Assembly: GCF_019649055.1 (NCBI RefSeq)
Contig: NW_026570251.1
Coordinates: forward strand, 868,001 to 932,000
Length of the DNA stretch: 64,000 nt
Direction of reading: 5' to 3'
DNA from: Paramacrobiotus metropolitanus
Taxonomy: Eukaryota; Tardigrada; Eutardigrada; Parachela; Macrobiotidae
Shown: one piece after another, positions 11,807-21,600 of the stretch
How positions within the stretch are numbered: position 1 is the stretch's first letter
How the letters are laid out: every line of letters starts with the position of its first letter
Notes under the pieces: model-generated
The model's input: only the letters and a program-made list of their open reading frames with translations
Told to the model about the DNA's origin: nothing
The model's database searches: none
Program-made: the position numbers and the translations under genes

Positions 11807-13027
11807 TTACAAGTGAAAAAATAAATTATCAGGAACATTGGTAGCCGGACAGTTGCGCTTCTTACATAAGTGATCCCAACGCGGATCAGAGAAAGGCTCA
11901 AAATTTCTAAGTTCACATTCGCAGTAATAACACTGAACACAGTCTAGTGAACCAAAATGAAAAAAATCCGTTTCCAGCTAATTCCATGGGTGAGGGTTTG
12001 AGATGTAGCTAACTTTGAACGACTCCAAACGCGATCCTAAAGTGCTATAGTTGCCGAAATCATCAATTTCGCGATCGGTTAGGGTGTTGCTGGCGTGTTC
12101 AGCAAGTTTGTCAGCTAGCGTAATACTGTTCTTATAGTCACACAGTTCAAACCACGCCGATGGTATGCTTTTGAGACCGCGCCAAGCTGCGGCAATAGCG
12201 CCCGCCAGGGTTGCGATTCCGTTCGTACATCCGCCAACACGTGGTGTAAGTGCCATGGTTGCTTCAAAAGCATTTTTAGGCGATAGATCGGCTCCTTTGA
12301 TCACGCAGTAAATAGCCATAGGTACAGCTTGCAGTCCCGAGGAATCATTGCCAAGGGCTTTCACCACAACACTTGTCTCTTGAGACAGCAGAGTTTTTAT
12401 GTGCACTAATTTTGATTGATACAGCTGAAGGCTAACGCCTGAGTCACACAGAGTGATTAGCGTGTCCAGAAACTGTGCGGGAGTAAAGTTGGGATATTGC
12501 AATGCTACGGCAATAGCGTAGGCTTGAAGCTCACATGCCCCGTAAGCTTCCATCGTAGGATGTGTAAGTTCGGCGACGTTACGTACGTTGCGGATCATTA
12601 TTTCTGTCTGATGTTTGAAGTGCAGTGGATACGCTGAAATCCACGCAGCAGGACCGTATCCTTTTTGGTATACACGTGGTACGATTTTATTCGGCAATGT
12701 GTCAAGGGATTCATAATTGCTCCACTTCCAGTGATGTATTCTAACTTTTAGCTTTCCAAAAGCCGAACGTATGACGGGGTGTGCACTGTAATATGCGTCA
12801 ACGCATGCACGAGCGGCACTCGCTGTACCATAACCACCGTCATTTAACAATGCGTTACCAAGCGCGTTTGTTAATACAGTTTTTTCACGATGAGAGCGGT
12901 AATCTCGAGTATCAACAAACATTTGCGCTACGTTATGGACAATACCATTGTATGCCTTCAAAGGAGCGCACAAGCATTCCCCGAGTAGGCCGCCGACTAA
13001 GCAACCGCGAAGTTGATCTTTCTCCAT
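11807..13027 (-). CDS. ARH-fold pseudoenzyme with C-terminal BIR beyond an in-frame UAG
   Basis: The first 349 codons resemble ADP-ribosylglycohydrolases (ARH/DraG). They have a glycine-rich start (residues 8-20), a central TH-x-x-x-x-AYGACELQA helix (155-169) and the late GGxTxx...AGAIAAAW motif (265-282). The usual Asp metal ligands are gone: the early (T)DDT is REKT (47-50) and GGDTDT is GGCTNG (265-270). Binding without hydrolysis is likely. A BIR domain starts at R333 and is cut by UAG (11,978-11,980). The same frame stays open for 56 more codons to UAA (11,807-11,809) and completes C-x2-C-x16-H-x6-C exactly (Cys codons 11,930, 11,921 and 11,849; His codon 11,870, lower coordinates). This means UAG read-through, a recent nonsense change, or a 36-nt intron that would remove the stop. 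The start ATG lies about 40-50 nt after a TATA-like box. Confidence 0.75.
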
Positions 13028-13066
13028 TTTTTTTGCAAATGATAATTATTTAACGCAACTCCAGCT

Positions 13067-13075
13067 CTTAAATAT
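13067..13075 (-). promoter_or_regulatory. TATA-like box of the ARH/BIR gene
   Basis: ATATTTAAG on the minus strand, about 40 bases upstream of the ATG at 13,027. Confidence 0.5.
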
Positions 13076-13355
13076 GGTCAGAAAAAACAGCTAGCCCCCA
13101 GTTTAATTTCTGACCAATCACAACGCTCATATCCAAATATTTTCCTGATTTTCCGAGGTACGTCACAGGCTGTTTGACCAATCAATATGGTTACGCAGTT
13201 TATGGGGTTGTAGTTTTTTTCGATTTTTCAACCAATCATCGACATAGTAAACTGTTTCAAGTTTGCCAGTGACGTATGTATGAAAAAGGCGGGGTTATGC
13301 GAGAATTTACAACCAATGGGGCGAGAGTTTGGCTTCCTCGGAAACAATCCGCGAG

Positions 13356-13363
13356 TATAAAAG
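13356..13363 (+). promoter_or_regulatory. TATA box of the 81-residue gene
   Basis: TATAAAAG, about 84 bases before the ATG at 13,447, leaving a roughly 55-60 nt leader. Confidence 0.65.
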
Positions 13364-13446
13364 CGACGCGGCTGAGCTTTTCCAAATCATTCTGCAAAAA
13401 AAAAGTTGAGAGCAAGTTCTATCATCATAATATCACGAGAGCAAAA

Positions 13447-13692
13447 ATGGATTTCGCACGTATTTTGGATTTTGTCGGTGATCATGACGGCTACACTGTA
13501 TACAAAGTCAGTAGTGTGGTAAGTCTGTTCTGGAATGCTAAAGAAGTACGGGCATTTCTTGTGTTCGAAGCAAATGCGGATGCTGAAGGCTTGCGTAAAG
13601 CATGGAATAAAGGGATCCGATTCGGATACAATGAAATTACCGAACTACTGAAGATCTTGAAGAATGGACATCTGAAAGACACGCTTGGGTGA
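13447..13692 (+). CDS. 81-residue orphan protein of the TIR element
   Basis: The ATG at 13,447 is chosen because it follows a strong TATA box and a short leader; an upstream in-frame ATG at 13,276 lies before the TATA box. The product is a compact, mixed alpha/beta-looking soluble protein beginning MDFARILDFVGDHDGYTVYK. It has no signal peptide, membrane segment or Cys motif. I do not recognise it. Its 3' end overlaps the end of the convergent basic-protein gene by 56 bases (13,637-13,692). Its place in a cargo cassette with BIR and IAP genes suggests a role in the element's interaction with its host, but that is guesswork. Confidence 0.6.
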   Translation: MDFARILDFVGDHDGYTVYKVSSVVSLFWNAKEVRAFLVFEANADAEGLRKAWNKGIRFGYNEITELLKILKNGHLKDTLG

Positions 13693-14440
13693 TGACTTTG
13701 GAGCAGCTGGGGAAGACGAAGCGAGGCTGGGGCGGAAACACTAGCTTAGCCCTAGGCTTGACCAAGGGCTTAGCCTTCGGCTTAGACACGGGCTTAGCCT
13801 TTGGCTTAACCACGCGCTTCACCTTAGGCTTTTCCTTTGGTTTAGCCTTACGAGACCGAGGCGGTTTAGGCAATTCAGCAACGTAGTTCCAAGCACGAGC
13901 ATTAACAAAGAGACCAGGGCACAAACCGTCAATCAGTTTCTAACAAAATAAAAAACTATTAGAAAATTTCAAAAAACTATAATTTAATTTATCAAATAAT
14001 ACCTCCAGCTGATCCAACCATTCCATTAGGTTAGTGTGAGCCTGACCAAAGTCCTCAAGCCACGTATACTCAGCCCTCAACGTAACCCGATACACAGTGC
14101 TTACAATATCTAATAAAAATAAAATTAAAAATTAAAAATCAATCAAATTAAAAAAATAAATTAAAACGTACCCTGGAAATGCTGAGCTTGTGACTTATTC
14201 TCCTCATCAGACTGTCTATGCCATATCTTAAGGTATTGCTGAATTTCATCTATAGAAAATATTGTATTCATAAATAATATTTATTAAAATTTATTTTCAA
14301 AAACAAATAAAAAAGTTCAACTTACCAGCTTGCTTGATGGACCAGTTGATGTAGTGTTGACGGTTGACAAATATAAACACGTGAGGAGGCATGGGATGAG
14401 CCATAATAGCAGCTTGCTGGGCAAAAGTAGGACGAGGCAT
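13637..14440 (-). CDS. Spliced Lys/Pro-rich basic protein of the TIR element
   Basis: Four exons join in phase: 14,326-14,440, 14,172-14,249, 14,003-14,109 and 13,637-13,939, with GT-AG introns of about 62-76 nt. The product is about 200 residues. The first half is helical and rich in aromatic residues. The last exon carries a run of KPKAKP-type repeats (about residues 120-160), like the tails of linker histones or viral core proteins, which suggests binding to DNA or chromatin. The ATG at 14,440 follows a TATA box (14,606-14,617) and a ~135-nt leader. Introns inside the element mean it has been through a eukaryotic nucleus; they argue against a recent cDNA origin. Exact function unknown. Confidence 0.7.
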
Positions 14441-14605
14441 GGTAAAGGATCCGAGGACTGATAAAAAACAAAACTAACGGAGAAAAGCGTTCGTATATCC
14501 AGGCAAAAAACTAACTGAGAAAACGGTTGAATAATCCAGGCAATGGTGGTAATCCAATGGAGAAAAGTAAACTGTTGGAATGAAGTAAAAATGCCTGGTC
14601 GCGTC

Positions 14606-14617
14606 GGTTATATAACC
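14606..14617 (-). promoter_or_regulatory. TATA box of the basic-protein gene
   Basis: GGTTATATAACC, a palindrome containing TATATAA on the minus strand, 165 bases upstream of the ATG. Confidence 0.6.
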
Positions 14618-14739
14618 CGAAACCAAACCAAGTTTCAACTTTCGATACCGACATAATCGTACGATCTATTGTCTGGTCTCGCTGTATGATGACGTTATGT
14701 TAACAGAATACAGTTAACTAGACTAACTTTTAGCGTACA

Positions 14740-14985
14740 GACCAAGAACCAACCAAAAACCATCTCGAAAACAATGACAGACTGAAACGCGCAAATATCA
14801 GACAGAAACCGAAGTGGGCGTACCCTAGCAAGCAACTACCAATAAAAATCGTTCCGAAAACAATGATTGACCGAAACGCGCTAATATCAGACAGAAATCA
14901 AAACTACCAATAAAAATCAATTCGAAAACAATGAAAGACTGAAACGCGCTAATACCAGACAGAAACCGAAGTGGGCGTTACTAGA
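14740..14985. repeat. Three ~75-bp tandem repeats inside the TIR element
   Basis: Three successive units share the order accAa-AACCA/ATAAAAATC - CGAAAACAATGA - GACTGAAACGCG (or GACCGAAACGCG) - AATAYCAGACAGAAA, and two of them end CCGAAGTGGGCGT. They sit in the long noncoding gap between the basic-protein and IAP promoters, a position suited to an enhancer or replication-origin iterons. Confidence 0.7.
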
Positions 14986-15053
14986 TACCTCCCCTTCCAT
15001 AAGCGGCTGTACCTAACCCCTCCCATATACGCCCTAACTGTACTTACTCAGCC

Positions 15054-15146
15054 TGGCCTCACTCCGCTCGGCCACGGCAGGAGACCTCCCGCGCACACAC
15101 CGAGAGGACAGTGACATAGGGGCGGTCCTCGCTACGCTCGGACCGC
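15054..15146. other. Twin hairpins with matching loops
   Basis: Hairpin 1 is TGGCC-(11 nt)-GGCCA at 15,054-15,074. Hairpin 2 is GCGGTCC-(11 nt)-GGACCGC at 15,122-15,146. Their loops are TCACTCCGCTC and TCGCTACGCTC, matching at 9 of 11 positions although the stems differ. A conserved loop on different stems suggests recognition by a protein, for example at an origin or processing site. Confidence 0.7.
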
Positions 15147-15149
15147 TGC

Positions 15150-15930
15150 CTTGTTTTGTCAGCTAACTTAATTGTATATTAGTAATAGTTCTAACAATTG
15201 AAAGCTTTGTTGATATAATACCTCATTATATGTTGACCTAGAAAAACAAGTATTATATATCTCGACAGACAATAGAGCCCGGACTAATGTGTCTAGACGA
15301 GAAAAAAAACCCGGGCTAACACTGTCGCGACGAACCAGGATGACATTATCTGCGAAACAAAAATCCAAAGAATGTTTGACCTAGTAAACCAGGATTAATA
15401 TCTGGCTCTTCTTTTGTACCCCATTGATAACGAAAGATGGCTGAAACACTCAACGACATTCTACCTTTACTCAATGCAGAATAATTTCTGACGAATAATA
15501 ACTTTGTCTAATTGATTCAGGCTTTATCACTGAATCAGCTTATCCACTGAAAAACAGGCTAAACTATTGTACTAGACACAAATTAGAGAGAACTTACTCC
15601 GAACTGATGACAAACACAGTTTAATGCTAATCCCAATACACTCAAGCATGAACAGTTGATTACACACAACATTCGTACTAGTACAAAGCAAACACGGTTC
15701 ATTTACACAGTTTCAGGCTAAACCTGTACGATATAGACACTAAACAGAGTACACACAGCCCCAGTGTCGAAGTACATACTGTACCATGCAAACGATCTTA
15801 TACGCAGTAACACCATAACCGACCAATACTCTACCCTTACGGTATAACCGGGGGTTGGCCTTCGTACTAATGATCCAATAGCTGGTAACCATACTGTTTT
15901 GGAGGTGTGGTCTTGAATTGCCGCAGTCCC
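15150..15930. other. Noncoding stretch of the TIR element
   Basis: No supported gene. There is a 7-bp inverted repeat AGCCCGG / CCGGGCT around 15,275-15,316. Several AACCAGG-type motifs lie near 15,340-15,400. AATCAGCTTATCC/CTGAATC repeats lie near 15,515-15,560. Confidence 0.4.
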
Positions 15931-15937
15931 AAGACAC

Positions 15938-15945
15938 TATATAAA
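15938..15945 (+). promoter_or_regulatory. TATA box of the IAP-like gene
   Basis: TATATAAA, 47 bases before the ATG at 15,985. An initiator-like TTCAGTTG lies 23-30 bases downstream of the box. Confidence 0.7.
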
Positions 15946-15984
15946 CCCCAACTACCCATTGCAGGAGTTCAGTTGACTGTCAAA

Positions 15985-16746
15985 ATGGATATGACACTGA
16001 TCAGCAATTGTTTCAACAGTTTTGAAAACTGGCCGGACCAGTCGCTCGCCCCTAGAGAACTGGCAAGCCAGGGGTTTTATTATCAATGGGTGCATGACGA
16101 AATTCACTGTGCATACCGTGGCTATATTATGGGTGACTGGGTGAATTCACGGTATAAGCCATACTACCGACACCGGTTAGCCCGTCCAGACTGTGTAAGG
16201 GGCGAAGATGAGAGAATACTACTTCCGTTTTCACCGGCAATGAAAGACTACAAGGCACGCTTCGCTACTTATGCTGATTGGCCAGCAAACAAACATCAGC
16301 ATCCCAGGGATATGGCTGCGGCCGGCTTTTGTTATGAGGGCAGGGATGATCGTGTACGCTGTTTTCACTGTGGAGGTGCACTACATGCTTGGGAGAAAGA
16401 CGATACCCCGTGGGAGGAGCACGCTTGGACTTACCCAAAGTGTCCGTATCTTATACAGACAAAAGGCTTAGCATTCATCAGTGAAATTTGGAAAAAACGC
16501 AAAGAAGCCGAAACAACGTGTTGTGTGCTATTGCAAAAAGCACCGCCAGCAACGCCGTCCGAAGATCCCAAAGAGAAGTTGAGCTGTATGAGAACGAGAA
16601 TACGAGAATGCTACGAGAATGATTTTGAAATCATGTTTAGACCCTGCGGTCATTTAGTTTGCTGCGCAAAATGTTCAAGCAAGCTGCTACTGTGTCCGAT
16701 TTGTCGGGGGGTTATTTTCAATAAGTGTTGGGCTTTCTTCTGTTAG
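15985..16746 (+). CDS. Inhibitor-of-apoptosis-like protein, two BIRs and a RING
   Basis: 253 residues from the ATG just after the TATA box. BIR2 (about residues 90-158) is canonical, C126-x2-C129-x16-H146-x6-C153, with the usual GG...W and DxPWEEH. BIR1 (about 12-72) keeps C42, H63 and C70 but has Arg at 45 in place of the second Cys. A C-terminal RING keeps C209, C221, H223, C227, C230, C237 and C240; the position of the first Cys is Ile206, so one zinc site is incomplete. In this family the BIR binds caspases or IAP antagonists and the RING is an E3 ubiquitin ligase; IAP genes are repeatedly acquired by large insect DNA viruses. Here it would protect cells carrying the element, which is inference. 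The fusion-protein BIR at 11.9 kb is a separate, more divergent sequence. Confidence 0.85.
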   Translation: MDMTLISNCFNSFENWPDQSLAPRELASQGFYYQWVHDEIHCAYRGYIMGDWVNSRYKPYYRHRLARPDCVRGEDERILLPFSPAMKDYKARFATYADWPANKHQHPRDMAAAGFCYEGRDDRVRCFHCGGALHAWEKDDTPWEEHAWTYPKCPYLIQTKGLAFISEIWKKRKEAETTCCVLLQKAPPATPSEDPKEKLSCMRTRIRECYENDFEIMFRPCGHLVCCAKCSSKLLLCPICRGVIFNKCWAFFC

Positions 16747-16756
16747 ATTGTGTGGT

Positions 16757-16937
16757 ATTTCATGTTCATTCATGTTCATACAAAAAGAGGGTGGGGAAAA
16801 AAAACAAAAGACAGGGGAATTCAGTTCGGCTCTAAACCGGTTCAATCGGCTCCAAACCGGTTCGACTGAAAACCGGACCGAAACCGAGCCGAACCGGACC
16901 GAAACCGAGTTGACGCTAAACTAGCGGCATATCTTCT
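16757..16937 (-). repeat. Right terminal inverted repeat
   Basis: Reverse complement of the left end. It has one extra TCGGTCCGGTTCGGC unit and one fewer GAACCGGTTTRGAGCCG copy, so the two ends have drifted by repeat gain and loss. Confidence 0.9.
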
Positions 16938-17058
16938 CATAATACATATCTTGTATGTACATTGAAGCACCTGGATTTGCGCAAAACGCATGCTGGCGAT
17001 TTTTCTTTACATTTTTCATGTTGTGTGTACGGCTTGTGCCGACTCAGCAGCCACTTGA

Positions 17059-17394
17059 TTCGCGACATCCGCACGCGCGGGAGCAGCAGCAGCACAGGCC
17101 GAGCAGGACAAGATCGAGAAATATCGCAATATCGGACAGGACTACTGGTTCCGTCCTCTGGGCTTTGAAACGCTCGGGCCGCCCGGGCCGGAAGCTGCCC
17201 GCACGATCACGGAAGCTGGACAAATGATACAACAAGAAACCGGCGACAAACGAGCCACGGACTACCTTGGCCAGCGGATCAGCATTGAAATTCAACGAGG
17301 AAATGCGGCATCGATCATGGGGACAGCGCCAATGGGAGCAAATTTAGATCAAATTTTCTCTGTAATTAGGCCGCCCCTCTCGATTGATGCTTAA
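17059..17394 (+). pseudogene. C-terminal fragment of a non-LTR retrotransposon ORF2
   Basis: An open frame ends at TAA (17,392). Its text (YWFRPLGFETLGPPGPEA..., then DYLGQRISIEIQRGNAASI) matches in style the tail that follows the reverse transcriptase domain in many animal LINEs. No reverse transcriptase core lies upstream: the frame is closed by TGA at 17,056, and the 5.35-kb TIR element ends only 120 bases away. I read it as a truncated 5'-less LINE copy. It might also be the part left beside the insertion site, but no matching upstream half is seen to the left of 11,584. Confidence 0.55.
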
Positions 17395-18640
17395 TAAGTG
17401 GTTGTTTTCTAAGTTACTGTAAAAGCTATGGTGAGGAGAAAAATAAAAAGTTACCTTGATTTGCTGGTAAACACAAGCGGCTTTTGGTGCCGTGTAGGGA
17501 CCAACAAGCATGGGATAGACTGGGATTCGCGTCTTGCGTCTTGTTTACAATGCTTCGATCCTTACCATAATTTATTCGTGTTGTACAAGTAAATTGACTG
17601 GCACCGCAACCCGCTGGATAAAATCTGGGCACTTGTTTGACATTTATGCGCCTGAGACTCCAAGCTGCTATTTAACTGCGTTCCGTTAAGTTTGTAATGG
17701 TACCTGTTTGTGGATGGGATCTATGTGATATCACAGATTCTTTCCGTAACTGGGTCGCATCAAAAAATTTAACATTAAAAAAAGATCCGATCTCGTTATC
17801 CTAGTTAGTAGTTGCTAGATTAAAAAGCTCCTTCGGCAGCAAACGTGAAAAGCAGACATAATGCCGGATGCCGGAATGTTACTGCATGCGATTAACGGGT
17901 AGTCAGTATGGATTTGGTAACATCCAGATTTTCGCTGCAACCTTGATGCGTCCAGTATTTAGCAGTTTCTTGTTGACCTGTAGAATCTCCTGAAGGCCGC
18001 CAACGCCGGGTGCCGTGTCACTCGGCGTATTATGAGGTTCGGCCTGTGTTCTGCACTGAAGACAGCACCTTCAGAGTTCAGCGACAACGCAGAAGATAGC
18101 AAGCCTTTTAGCAACCCACTTCTGTTAGCTTTAGTGTGAAGTGAATTTATTGTCCTTGCAACGGAGCGGTTGCCCCCTCTAGGCTTCAGACAGTAGAGAA
18201 AGAAACAGAGTGTAACAACAATATCGCAAAATATCAACAGGAAAACATGTAGGTCATTTCAAAGTTATACTAAACACGCAGGAACACAAAGTCAAAAGAA
18301 CAAGCGTTAGCCATTAGCATATGAGCAGGAAGAAAGAAAGTTGGTACTGTGGTTGCGAAAAGTCGGTATTACCTATGTGGAAAAAGGGAGGGAGACGATC
18401 GCGCTGGGGTCGATGCATAAAACCAAAACCCATACAACTTAGTATCAACAGAATTTTCAAAAATTTCCAAAATAAAAACCGTGGGGAAAAGGAAAGCACC
18501 GTCACTTACGCACGTAATCGCCTTTTAGAAGCGTTGTCAATTATATCGCAACCGTGAAAAAGGAGCAAGAAAGTAAGAACCATTAACACTGAAATATAAA
18601 ATTCCGTAACTGCACGAACAAGTTAAAATACATTAACAAT
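17395..18640. other. Intergenic, no supported gene
   Basis: Only chance frames. Nothing with a domain, good splice pairing or repeat structure was found. Confidence 0.4.
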
Positions 18641-18666
18641 AAACGTGAAAGTACCGAGTGAATAAA

Positions 18667-21600
18667 TTAAACGCTTTCTTTCAAGGTTTTCACGGATGGC
18701 AGATCATTCAAGTTCACTTTCTTCAGGGCATTGGTGAAAATGTTCAGCGTCACGTAGTCAGTGGGTGGTAAGGGAAGCTCGTTCCAGACGGACACAAGGC
18801 AGTTAAGGTACAATTCATGGATGGCGGTTACCGTTTTTCCACAGATGGTTGTCGGAGCCGGTTTGAACGGACATGGGTGCCTCATGAGACGTTCAGATGG
18901 TCTTAAGTTACCTGCAACAGACTCAAGCGCAGCAGCCGAAACGTTAAGCGGTAATACTGTACGACCCGATCACCCATCGGAACCACTCGAAACACCAATT
19001 TGTATATAAACGACAAAGCTTTTTTCACACGGCGTGTCCCTAAAGCTTCCCATTTAAGTTCTTTCAGTCTTTTGTCATAACTTAGGGCGTTGTTACCGGG
19101 TCGCAGGGTTTTAGTAAATCGTCTCTGACAACGTTCGATGACTTTCCTGGACTGCTTTAGTAACGGATGTGTGATTAAACTGCAATAATCGATTACCGAA
19201 AGAACCAGTGACTCGAAAAGTCTTATGCGAGCACCGAGCGGACTTTTCGGCGTTAAGAATTAGCTGTTTATCGTTGAGCCACTCACCAAGATTCGTCAAA
19301 TCTTCCTGCAGCAACTGACTATCTGACGTGTCGGTAACGGGACGTAGCAGATTAATGTCATCCGCAAAAACAAAAGCTGCGCTTCAGTTTTTCAGTGCAC
19401 GGATAATAAAATTTAAGACACAAATGAACAACAAAGGTCCCAAAACTGAACCCTGGGGTACACCACCGTGTACTGGTAGCTCATCAAAAATTTCATTATC
19501 AACCACGACACGCTGTAGCCTGTTTTTCAAATAATCGGAAATTAAATGCACGATCTGACTGGGGAGATCCATTTCGATCAAAGCGCCGATAATCGACTCA
19601 TGGGAGAGCTTATCAGAAGCTTTAGAACACTCCAGAAAAACGGCGTCTACAGCAACCTCATTAGTAATAAAATCATTAACAGTTTTAACGAAAAGAAATA
19701 ATTGCAGTTCAGTTGATCTTTTATGTCGATAAGCAAATTGGTGGTCCAAAGGGATTTGATTTTATTTAGGTAGTCACGAATCAGTTGGTCAAGACACCGT
19801 TCGAAAATTTTTGACACAGGATTAATAACGATACCGGTCTGTAACTGCCTGGCAATCTATGATCAGCAGCAATTTTTGGCACAGGAGTGATGAAAGAATG
19901 TTTCCATCTTTCAGGATACACACCTTCGTTGATAGCCGCAGTAAAAATTAATTTAAGGAGAACGATGATAGATTGCGCAGCGATCTTCAAAAGTTTGTTG
20001 GTGATCTCAAACTTACCGCTAGATGTGGTAACTAAAATCTTTGCTAATTGTTCGAAAATTAAAAGTTCTGAGATTTCTCTCGTTTCACTGTTTTTACAAA
20101 CCAAATTTATGCTGGTTCCGTCCGTTACAATGCGTATTACACACAGACTGAGATTCGTGGTAAACAGTATTTAGGGTGTTGGCCTTTTTCCTGTCTGTTG
20201 TGGCTAACGTGCCGTTACGGGTGGTTAATGGCGGCATCCCAATCTGGTCATTTGTTGATTTCATAAAACGCCAAATTTCGATGGGTTGTTTCTGTATGCT
20301 GTAGATATATCCGCAAGTTTGTGTTTACCAAACTTTCTCACAAGGATGTTACACTTTTTAGAAAGTTTCTTCCATTTCAATTTAAGATCACCAGACTTAA
20401 CGTCCTGGCGGTACAGCTGAAAAGCACGATCGCGAGAATTAATCCGTTTCTTAATATTTCTGGGATATTTTATCGACCCTTTGCGAACTCTTACATCAGT
20501 GTAAGCAAAAAAAGATTTTGCTGTTTTAAGAAAAATTTCTTCAAAATCATCGGCTCTTTGGTTTGCGTCGAGACAAGCAACCTGTTCGCCCAATCAATAG
20601 CATTTAACGCGGCATTAAAATTATCGATACTGCAACTTTCAATTTTCCACCGTTTCATTGTGCGAAACTTTCTACGAACCTTTTTTACTTTCAAAATAAA
20701 TTCGAAACCAATATGGTCATTCTTTGTAGAAGGCGGACTGATTGGTTCTGCTGGTTCAAACAGCGTGTTAGCACTTAATAAGCACAAGTCGAGACAGTTG
20801 TACTCTCTGGTGGGGAAGTTTATTATCTGGATTAATCCAAATTCCTGTACGGCACTTAACAACTCCCGGCTGGCTGGCTTGATTGCTGTTTTATCAGGCC
20901 AGTTTATATCAGGCCGATTAAAGTCACGCATAACTATGGACTTGGCTAAAATTTGAGGAGAGAAATTAGAGCGCAAATGTTCAATAAGAGCAGGTACAGC
21001 ATGCATGCATTTGTCTGGTGATGAATAGAAAGCGATGAAAATTCGATTAAGCGACCGGGATTCAACACACAGAATTTCGAGCTCAGATGATTCTAGCCAA
21101 AGCCAGTAGACTAGTACAAGCCAAGAAGCAGATAAGATCAGTTAAGCCAACTCTGCTGACTTAGCATACGAGTCTAGGGAGAAATGACTGAAAAAGTCGT
21201 TTGAAAATTCATAACAATTCATTCGTGGAAGATAGTCAAACGATTTCCACGGTGACCACCTAGAGCATAATGTGGTCGACTATCCGGTTCCTTGACCTAC
21301 TCATCATTTTTTACATTCAAATTTTTAGAAATTTCTGTGCTGGAATTCCATTCATTGCGATCTGTACGCGCATGACCTCAATTCAAAAAGACAATGTCCT
21401 GGAGTGAATGGAAAGAATAGAACGTTTCCCGAATCTTCTATATTCAGTTCCTTGTTCGAGGGTGATTTTTTTAAAAGGATGAATCCGTTTTGCCACATTA
21501 TTTTGTACAGCTCGTACAACAAGCGCGTCCCTCTGTCTTGCACGAGGAATTACTTATAGAATAAATTTCAAAAACTATCAAAGGACGCTGGTCTGAGCTC

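Larger units (their letters stand above)
11584..16943. mobile_element. 5.35-kb TIR element with IAP/BIR and ADP-ribosylglycohydrolase-fold cargo
   Basis: The element spans 11,590-16,937 and begins AGAAGATATGCCGC and ends GCGGCATATCTTCT. The host sextet CATAAT is duplicated exactly on both sides (11,584-11,589 and 16,938-16,943). The inverted ends run about 180-200 bp. Four genes lie inside, each with its own TATA box: an ARH-fold/BIR protein (-), an 81-residue protein (+), a spliced basic protein (-) and an IAP-like protein (+). No transposase, integrase, polymerase or capsid gene is recognisable, so it is probably non-autonomous. A 6-bp duplication, long inverted repeats and AG termini are typical of Maverick/Polinton-type elements; that assignment is inference. 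Alternatives are a defective endogenous virus of another family or an unknown DNA transposon. Confidence 0.85.

Noticed and set aside
19384-20104. Intact reverse transcriptase gene
   Set aside because: A frameshift and an in-frame TGA interrupt the core motifs.
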